From positions 1-28,823 of the forward strand of contig JAQXJQ010000015.1 in assembly GCA_029009035.1 (NCBI GenBank): DNA of 28,823 bases, in the 5' to 3' direction. Positions 23,537-28,823 of this stretch are shown here, piece after piece (within the stretch, counting starts at the first letter, position 1; the number at the start of each line of letters is the position of its first letter). Position numbers and translations under genes: made by a program. The stretch is from Oscillospiraceae bacterium (GTDB lineage: Bacteria > Bacillota > Clostridia > Oscillospirales > Oscillospiraceae). The notes under the pieces were generated by a model. That model saw only the letters and a program-made list of their open reading frames with translations, searched no databases and was not told the DNA's origin.

Positions 23537-24199
23537 TCACCACTCCGTGCAGTCGAAGCCCTCCAAAAGGGCTCCTGCCGGACTTTTCGCCGCTCCGCCG
23601 CCGGCCACGCCGCAAAGGGGAGCGCGGGCGCGGGCGTCCGCATTCTGTTTCAGCACTTGGTTTTCTTTTCTCAGGGACTGTGCGTCCCTCCGGGTCTGCA
23701 TCTCCCGATATGCCACATAGGCCGTCAGCAGATCCGTCCCGCCGGCCACAGCCCGGGCCACCTCATCAGGCAGCTCCTGCACATCGGGGTAGAGCTTTTG
23801 AAACTGCCGGACTTCTCCGTGAAAATCACGCTGGGGTCGGTATCCCGGCTGCTCGAAGGGCGCTCTGCGTTCCTGCTTCATGGCGTCAAAGGCCTCCGCC
23901 TTCTGGAACCGCTCAATGATCGCCTCATCGCTCATGCTGTTCACATCCACCTCAGTGTCCTCATGGTTGACCCGCAGCTTCAAAATCCGTGAGCCCGTCT
24001 CCCCCTCCCGCTCCCGGGAGCGCTCCGGGGTACCTTCTGGCTCACCGGCCGAACCGGCGGACTGCTCCTGCTCGCCCGTGGTAGGGGCTTCGCCGTTCTC
24101 CTCCTCCGTCTCTCCGGCAAAAATATCGTCGCCCTCCTTCCAGCCGTCAGGCAGAATGGGGGCCAACTCCTCGCCGCAGTAATGTTCGACTCCGTCCAT
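23537..24199 (-). CDS. capsid scaffold protein
   Basis: 220 residues. The first 70 are acidic and disordered (ETEEENGEAPTTGEQEQS), then a helical part (EAIIERFQKAEAFDAMKQE), a segment with TDLLTAYVAYREMQTRR, and a coiled coil (LRKENQVLKQNADARAR). Acidic N-terminus plus C-terminal helices, with position directly before the coat gene, is the standard scaffold layout. The start at 24199 has AAAGGAG 8 nt upstream. It is cut off from the portal gene by 420 bp that contain a dispersed palindromic element. Confidence 0.8.
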   Translation of the reverse strand: MDGVEHYCGEELAPILPDGWKEGDDIFAGETEEENGEAPTTGEQEQSAGSAGEPEGTPERSREREGETGSRILKLRVNHEDTEVDVNSMSDEAIIERFQKAEAFDAMKQERRAPFEQPGYRPQRDFHGEVRQFQKLYPDVQELPDEVARAVAGGTDLLTAYVAYREMQTRRDAQSLRKENQVLKQNADARARAPLCGVAGGGAAKSPAGALLEGFDCTEW

Positions 24200-24215
24200 T
24201 GTCTTTTCTCCTTTC

Positions 24216-24234
24216 GCCCTCATGGTGAGAGGGC
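24216..24234. other. small hairpin upstream of the scaffold gene
   Basis: GCCCTC and GAGGGC arms with a 7-nt loop, ending just before the AAAGGAG ribosome site of the scaffold gene on the minus strand. It could affect ribosome loading; no function is proven. Confidence 0.45.
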
Positions 24235-24263
24235 TTTGTATTTCATAACAGCGCACAGCGCTT

Positions 24264-24605
24264 CAGGCTGTCGAAAAAGCCGGATCCACCTGCACGAAGT
24301 GCAAAAGCCTCGCAGAGTTCCGTCAGCCGCAGATGACGGAATAAAGTGAAATCCGTTTTTTCTGAGGACACGCGCCTCAGAAAAAACACTTCTCAGTTCG
24401 CAAGCGTGCGATAGGGGCCCCCGCCGAAGCCCAGCGTAAGCGGGTTCGGTGGGGAGAGGAGGAGCAAGAGAGCGAAACGCATTTTCGACGCAGTCGGAAA
24501 TAAGTGCAGCGGACTTTGCGACGACGAAGTGCGCACGCAGCGAACTGCATCCCCTCGAAGAAATGCTTGCATTTCTGAGAAGCGTGTCGAAGCTTTTCGA
24601 CACGC
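24264..24605. repeat. mosaic palindromic dispersed element, copy 2, inside the prophage
   Basis: About 340 bp, non-coding, between the portal stop (24623) and the scaffold start (24199). The outer parts match copy 1 at 10922-11156 closely over both ends: GCACGAAGTGC, the T6/A6 terminator-like stem (24355-24387), GAAATGCTTGCATTTC and GTGTCGAA/TTCGACAC. The centre (24412-24538) is different and longer and holds its own GC-rich hairpin (CCCCCGCCGAAGCCC against GGGTTCGGTGGGG). It is flanked by the 13-bp palindromic direct repeat AGCGC(A/G)CAGCGCT at 24250-24262 and 24609-24621. Confidence 0.78.
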
Positions 24606-24622
24606 TTCAGCGCGCAGCGCTT

Positions 24623-26608
24623 TTATGACTGTTTCATCTCCGCCTGCCGCACCAGCGCGCGCTGAGCGTGTCCGGGCAGGCTGTCAAATCTGCTCTGAAT
24701 GGCAGTGGGCAGTGTTTGAATGGTCTTGTCCGTGCTGAGACCTCCGCCCTGAACATATCCGCCCTTCACCGGCGCGGGAGCGTTCTCATTTCCCCTCTCT
24801 CCCTGCGCCAGCTGTTTCTTCAGCTCGCTGAGCAGCTCTCCCTTCTTCGGGATCAGCTTGTCCGGGATGCGCTCCAGATACTGGATCACATTGAGCGTAC
24901 CGTCCCGGCGCAGGTTGTCCAGGGTCTGGGTCATGGCGATCTCGGAGAACTGGGTGGTAGCGCCCACATCCACCCGCAGGTTGAGCCAGAGGTGCTTGAG
25001 CATGGAGAAATCAAACTCATCCACCGCTTTCCGGGTGATGCTCTGGGTCATCATCATGCCGGTGTTCCCGTCCACCACAGGCAGTCCGTCCGCCCCCATG
25101 ACGATCTCCTCAAACTGCCGGTCCACCACCACCGGCCGTTTGCCATAGTAGGTGCCCATCATGTCCAGCAAAATGGCGCCCACATCCTCCACCCATTCGT
25201 AGAGTCCGGAGCGAATGTTCTCCAGCGGCACCTCCGCATTGGTCTGCAGCACCATCAGCGCGGAGGTGTTGTCGGGCCGCACATTGCCCATCTGGGCGTC
25301 GGTGGCGCCCAGGCACTCCTTGGTGCAGGCCAGGGCCTTGTCGATCATGGCGAAGATCTGATTGCTCATCTCCGCGGGCTGCAGATGATAGGCCACGCCT
25401 CCGATGCTCTGTCCGGGCTGCAGGCCTCTCACACCGATGGCCTGTCCCACCTCATTGCTCCAGGAGGAAATAAGGTCGGCGTTGTACACCGTCTTGGGGA
25501 ATGCCATCAGCTGCAGGTGCCGCATGGCGGTGGCAAACATGGAGTTGATAAAGATCTGGTTGGGCACGATGCCCGTGACCAGTGCTCTGCCGTGATACTG
25601 GTTTTTCTGTTTTTCCCAGTTGCCCCATGCGATGGGGTAGCGGGACAGTCCGGTGTCGATGTCCTCGTAGATCACAGCGTCCCGTGTGGCCTTGGTCACA
25701 TGGACCGTCCGCTCAAGGCGCTTTGCCTTGCGCCGTTTGGGTACGGGGAGTCCCTCTCTGTCCGTGAGGATCTTGCCGTTTCTCCCCTTCTCCCACACAG
25801 GGTCGCCCTTTTCATTCACCACCGTCTCCCACACCGGCTGCCCGGTTCTGGGGTCGATCTCATCCACCTCTTTTTCCTTCATGGTATAGAGGATCACATA
25901 CAGCGCTTTCCCATTTCCCTCATCACTGTGGATCTCCGTCTTTCCGCCCATACCGGTGAACAGGGCGTTCTCCCCGTCGGTGCGGATCTCCTTCTTCTCG
26001 CCGGCGTATTGCTCCGCTTCCGCGCTCAGGTGATCCACCGTATCCCTGCCCACCAGCAGAATATAGGGCTGATGATCCACCCTTCGGTCATTGGGGTTGC
26101 CGAACATCACGTTGATGCCGTCCAGCAGCTCCATACAGATCTCGCCCCTGTGGCTTCCGAAGGCTCCGCCGTAGGGTCTGGCCAGCGGATCGAACCAGAA
26201 GTGGGCGCAGTAATCGCCGGTCTGCGCCCCGTCATAGAGCGCATCCCGCACCCGATAGTCAAATTTCAGCTTTTCCAGCAGGTTTGCCACCTCTGCGTTG
26301 GCATAGTCCGCCGCGCTCACGCCGTCAACCTCTCCGCCATCGTAGTAGGCCAGCGGTTCCATATGTATGGTCACCGCGCTGGAGGTCAGCGAAGCGATAA
26401 ACAGGGATGCGATGCGCTTGATGATGTTGAAGGTGGGCTTGGGCAGTCCCCGCATGGCAGGAGTCTCCGGCAAATGCAGCCACTGGTTCCCCGCGAAAAA
26501 CTCTGTGTTGGTGTCCACCACGCTGTACTGGCTGGGAGTCAGGCTGTTGTTATAGCGCCGCCCATCCTCGTAGAGCTTCCATGCCAGCGTCTTGTTGTTT
26601 CCCTTCAA
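24623..26608 (-). CDS. portal protein, long form (P22-like)
   Basis: 661 residues. It forms the dodecameric ring through which DNA enters and leaves the head. The N-terminus has RRYNNSLTPSQYSVVDTN and FFAGNQW, then PKPTFNIIKRIASLF, the usual portal start. The mid part has MGNVRPDNTSALMVLQ, the conserved portal crown/wing pattern, and the end is a helical, Gln-rich barrel-like region. The length exceeds siphophage portals (about 400-500) and suits the P22-like group. The start is TTG at 26608 with GGGAGG about 8 nt upstream; no ATG fits. It follows a small membrane protein gene and precedes the palindromic element. Confidence 0.88.
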   Translation of the reverse strand: MKGNNKTLAWKLYEDGRRYNNSLTPSQYSVVDTNTEFFAGNQWLHLPETPAMRGLPKPTFNIIKRIASLFIASLTSSAVTIHMEPLAYYDGGEVDGVSAADYANAEVANLLEKLKFDYRVRDALYDGAQTGDYCAHFWFDPLARPYGGAFGSHRGEICMELLDGINVMFGNPNDRRVDHQPYILLVGRDTVDHLSAEAEQYAGEKKEIRTDGENALFTGMGGKTEIHSDEGNGKALYVILYTMKEKEVDEIDPRTGQPVWETVVNEKGDPVWEKGRNGKILTDREGLPVPKRRKAKRLERTVHVTKATRDAVIYEDIDTGLSRYPIAWGNWEKQKNQYHGRALVTGIVPNQIFINSMFATAMRHLQLMAFPKTVYNADLISSWSNEVGQAIGVRGLQPGQSIGGVAYHLQPAEMSNQIFAMIDKALACTKECLGATDAQMGNVRPDNTSALMVLQTNAEVPLENIRSGLYEWVEDVGAILLDMMGTYYGKRPVVVDRQFEEIVMGADGLPVVDGNTGMMMTQSITRKAVDEFDFSMLKHLWLNLRVDVGATTQFSEIAMTQTLDNLRRDGTLNVIQYLERIPDKLIPKKGELLSELKKQLAQGERGNENAPAPVKGGYVQGGGLSTDKTIQTLPTAIQSRFDSLPGHAQRALVRQAEMKQS

Positions 26609-26611
26609 TGA

Positions 26612-26839
26612 TCACGCCTCCCTCTGATCCAAAGCCTGCCCGTAGGCACGCTCCGGTGTGTAATTCTGCAGCAGGCGAAATGCCTCCTGTTCCTGCATGA
26701 GCCTCTGCCGCTCCTCCTCGTTCTGTTCTCCCGCCCGTTCTCTGCCTCGGAGCTGCGGTAAGCGTCGGCCCACAAAAATCCCGGAGCCAAACAGCAGTCC
26801 CGCCGTCAAAGCTCCGAGTAAGCCCAAGAGAAATTCCAT
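26612..26839 (-). CDS. small membrane protein between terminase and portal genes
   Basis: 75 residues. Residues 3-24 form a Gly/Leu-rich membrane helix (FLLGLLGALTAGLLFGSG); the rest is charged and helical (EEERQRLMQEQEAFRLLQ). An AAGGAGG ribosome site lies 7 nt upstream. It has no family that I recognise. A membrane anchor next to packaging genes could place head assembly at the membrane, which is speculation. Confidence 0.7.
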   Translation of the reverse strand: MEFLLGLLGALTAGLLFGSGIFVGRRLPQLRGRERAGEQNEEERQRLMQEQEAFRLLQNYTPERAYGQALDQREA

Positions 26840-26850
26840 GATGATCCTCC

Positions 26851-28317
26851 TTAGTAAATGTTGTACAGTTCATCGCCCAAAAACAGTTCCCGTTCCAGCC
26901 GAACCCTCCCATCCTCCGTATTTTCGCCGGTCTCCGCCACGCCCGGACAGCGCAAGAGCCAGCTGAGCGCTTGGGTGGAGCTGTCCACGCAGTCGTCATG
27001 GGCTCCGTTGGGAAACGCCGCCCACTCATCCACATACTCACCCAGCCATGCCGCCGCCTTGGGGAGGAACACGTGTCCGCTCTCAATGGCGGGAGACACG
27101 GCGTATACTCTGGACACCTTTCCTCCCTCCGGATTGACCGGCACACAGAACATCTCCTTCTGCAGCACATTGATGATGGCGCTGCCGTTGGCCTTGTCCT
27201 CGATCAGCACCGTTCTCGCCTCCGGATAGCGTTCCTTCATCTGCCGGATGGCAGCCAGCGTCCCCACGAAATCCATCCGCCGTTTGAGGCAGCAGCGCAG
27301 GTAATAGCAGCTCCCCGACTTGCCCCAAACCGTGATGGCCACATAGTCCGATCTCTCTCCGCCCTTGAAGGCGGCGTCCACGCTGATGACCTGTGTGCCA
27401 AATCTGGGCTCCTCTCCGGGTTCGTAATACCGCCACCAGTCCCGCCGCACCAGATTTCCCTCCTCCCGTCTGGGGTCACAGCGGTAGAGTGCCGACCATG
27501 CCCGCTGCCCACCCTTCGGGTCATTGAGGTACGCCTCTCTGAACTGGGCCAGCCACTTGGCGTCCTTGCCCAGTTCCGGGCAGAGCGGCTCCCCGAGCTT
27601 CCGTCCCAAGGGGTCGTTTTCTTCCGCTTCGACCGGCAGGCGGATATACTTTACATTTCGCTCTGTTCTAAGAATTCTCCCTCTCAGGTCATCCTCGTGC
27701 CAGGGTGTCATGATCAGGATGACCTTTGCCCCCGATGCCAGTCTGGATTTGAGGGTGGCGTTCCACTCCTCCCATACCCTGTCCCGTGCCGTCTCGCTGA
27801 CCGCCTCCGCCATATTCTTGATGGGGTCGTCGATAATGAGCAATTCCGCCGGGCGGCCGGTAATGCCCGACATGATCCCTCTGGAGATCATGCCGCCCCG
27901 TCCGCCGTCCAGCTCATACTCGTCAGCCCGGCTGATGGCGCCCAGCCCCACTCCGAACAGGATGGGTCCCCAGGCCTTGAGCTTTTCCTTGTTTCTTCGG
28001 CAAAACCGCTCCGCCGTCTCCTCGTTGTAGCTGGCCTGAATGATGCGCCAATCCGGGTGTATGCCATTGACCCAGCTGGGCAGGCTCTCCGTCACCGTCA
28101 TGGATTTCCCGTGCTGGGGCGGACAGGCCAGTACCAGAATGTCGTAGGCGTTCCCGGTTTGTTCCTCCAGAAACCGCTGGATCTCTCCCGCCAGATAGTG
28201 TGACAGCCTTGTGTCCCTCCAACCCGGCCCATGGACCAGCTTGAGGTACGCTCCGTAGTCTCTCCGGGCCAGCTCTCTTCGGGCAAGCTCCCGCTTTACC
28301 AGCAGCCTGTCCTCCAT
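26851..28317 (-). CDS. terL: terminase large subunit
   Basis: 488 residues; the ATP-driven motor and nuclease of DNA packaging. The N-terminal ATPase has Walker A CPPQHGKS (65-72), Walker B LLIIDD (159-164) and the coupling motif IMTPWH near 203. The C-terminal RNase-H-like nuclease has acidic residues Asp314 in SVDAAFKGG, Asp374 in VLIEDKANG and Asp440/441 in NGAHDD. All key residues are present, so it appears functional. It starts 3 nt after the small-subunit stop. The small membrane gene follows 11 bp later. Confidence 0.95.
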   Translation of the reverse strand: MEDRLLVKRELARRELARRDYGAYLKLVHGPGWRDTRLSHYLAGEIQRFLEEQTGNAYDILVLACPPQHGKSMTVTESLPSWVNGIHPDWRIIQASYNEETAERFCRRNKEKLKAWGPILFGVGLGAISRADEYELDGGRGGMISRGIMSGITGRPAELLIIDDPIKNMAEAVSETARDRVWEEWNATLKSRLASGAKVILIMTPWHEDDLRGRILRTERNVKYIRLPVEAEENDPLGRKLGEPLCPELGKDAKWLAQFREAYLNDPKGGQRAWSALYRCDPRREEGNLVRRDWWRYYEPGEEPRFGTQVISVDAAFKGGERSDYVAITVWGKSGSCYYLRCCLKRRMDFVGTLAAIRQMKERYPEARTVLIEDKANGSAIINVLQKEMFCVPVNPEGGKVSRVYAVSPAIESGHVFLPKAAAWLGEYVDEWAAFPNGAHDDCVDSSTQALSWLLRCPGVAETGENTEDGRVRLERELFLGDELYNIY

Positions 28318-28320
28318 CCC

Positions 28321-28605
28321 TTACTCCCTCTGCGCCAAGATCTCTCTCAGCTGTTCGTCGGTGAGGCCGCTCATGTCCAGCTCTGCCAGGGGGACATCCT
28401 TCCGTACCATCCGTGGGTCTTCGCTTCCGGGCTTCTCCCCGATGGTGTCCCGCACCGTCTCCCAGGCCTTGGGCTTTCCGTCAATGGCGGCCTCAATGAG
28501 GGCGCGGCACATCTTGTTCTGCAGCTCCTCTCCGCTGAGAAGCGTGATGAGCTCCTCCCGCAGCGTCATCCGCTCTCCGCCGCTTTTCTTCTTTGTCCTA
28601 CCCAT
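28321..28605 (-). CDS. terS: terminase small subunit-like protein
   Basis: 94 residues, starting MGRTKKKSGGERMTLREE with a basic DNA-binding-type N-terminus. The middle KMCRALIEAAIDGKPKAWET and VRDTIGEKPG is the pattern of small-terminase-like proteins paired with this TerL group. The start at 28605 has AAGGAGG upstream; the open frame runs to 28728 but crosses a terminator hairpin. Shorter than most TerS proteins (about 140-180 residues), so it may be a minimal form. Confidence 0.75.
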   Translation of the reverse strand: MGRTKKKSGGERMTLREELITLLSGEELQNKMCRALIEAAIDGKPKAWETVRDTIGEKPGSEDPRMVRKDVPLAELDMSGLTDEQLREILAQRE

Positions 28606-28697
28606 GGACCTCCTCCCTCCTTCTGATACTTTCATCGTATCCCCATCCCGGCGGAAAAATCGGACATCGCACCGCCCAAAGCCCTGAAACAACAAAA

Positions 28698-28725
28698 ACC
28701 GGGACGCCCTTTCGGGCATCCCGGT
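28698..28725 (-). terminator. intrinsic terminator upstream of terS
   Basis: On minus, ACCGGGATGCCC and GGGCGTCCCGGT form a 12-bp stem (one G-T pair) with a GAAA tetraloop, followed by TTTTTGTTG. It would stop transcription coming from the right, about 90 bp before terS. Confidence 0.85.
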
Positions 28726-28730
28726 CAAAT

Positions 28731-28809
28731 CGTCGACAAAGTCGAAGACTTTGCCGACGAATAAGCTGCGGCCTGCGGCAGCGCACTCACCGTCCGCCGA
28801 GGGCGGACG
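28731..28809. repeat. array of short palindromes at the right edge
   Basis: Three hairpins in a row: CGTCGACAAAGTC with GACTTTGCCGACG (28731-28759), an imperfect GCTGC...GCAGC (28765-28782) and CGTCCGCC with GGCGGACG (28791-28809). They are not the same sequence as the elements at 10922 and 24264 but have the same build. With the terminator at 28698-28725 they fill the non-coding space from 28606 to the window end, where no gene is seen. Confidence 0.6.
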
Positions 28810-28823
28810 ATTCGCACGTTTGC

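Larger units (their letters stand above)
14063..28823 (-). mobile_element. prophage late region, short-tailed phage type, right part outside window
   Basis: All genes from 28605 down to 14063 are on the minus strand in standard late order: packaging, head, head-tail joining, tail appendages, lysis. Several junctions overlap by 4 nt (at 21931, 19295, 16581, 16441 and 16190), as in a single translationally coupled operon. No tape measure, major tail protein, sheath or tail-assembly frameshift genes are present, and the adaptor is followed directly by a nozzle-like protein, so a podovirus-like virion is inferred. No integrase, repressor or att site is visible; the left junction is probably near proC. 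Confidence 0.85.

Noticed and set aside
14063..28823. Gene transfer agent or phage satellite instead of a prophage
   Set aside because: A complete packaging, head, fibre and lysis set with own terS/terL is present, and nothing shows regular GTA gene order or a satellite's lack of structural genes.

Overview
The window is a piece of a GC-rich, low-spacer bacterial chromosome. Gene content and sequence flavour (Shine-Dalgarno-led genes, sigma-A promoters, Gram-positive amidase endolysin, clostridial-type phage fibre repeats) suggest a gut Clostridia member of the Oscillospiraceae type. That assignment is an inference, since no rRNA or other taxonomic marker is present.

Region 1 (1-8023) is a nucleotide and amino-sugar block. 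guaA (minus, 3' end cut by the window) diverges from pyrG-glmS-purB-purA (plus). Each side has a near-consensus promoter with a 17-bp spacer. The pyrG leader carries two competing hairpins, one ending in a T7 run, which look like a transcription attenuator. The four plus-strand genes are 5-21 bp apart and end at a strong bidirectional terminator. PyrG, GlmS and GuaA all use glutamine; PurB/PurA lead to AMP and GuaA to GMP.

Region 2 (8036-13997, all minus) holds a three-gene operon of two alpha/beta-hydrolase esterases and an ATP-grasp ligase of unknown substrate, with a clear promoter. It also holds a glycogen synthase with a C-terminal SCP2-like sterol/lipid-carrier domain, and proC. Between glgA and the esterases lies a 235-bp mosaic of palindromes, flanked on both sides by the same terminator hairpin.

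Region 3 (14063-28823, all minus) is the late half of a prophage, read right to left: terS, terL, small membrane protein, portal, scaffold, major capsid, head-tail adaptor, tail nozzle-like protein, three fibre/appendage proteins, a lectin-like fibre, a small protein, XkdX-like protein, two holin-like proteins, amidase endolysin, and a 400-residue coiled-coil protein. No tape measure, tail tube or sheath is present, so a short-tailed (podovirus-like) particle is the best reading. Integrase, repressor and replication genes would lie to the right. A second, longer copy of the palindromic element sits between the portal and scaffold genes.

The most interesting items are the GlgA-SCP2 fusion, the esterase/ATP-grasp triad, the palindromic element shared by host and prophage with duplicated flanking palindromes, the 18-residue Trp-phased helix of the last phage protein, and the pyrG leader.
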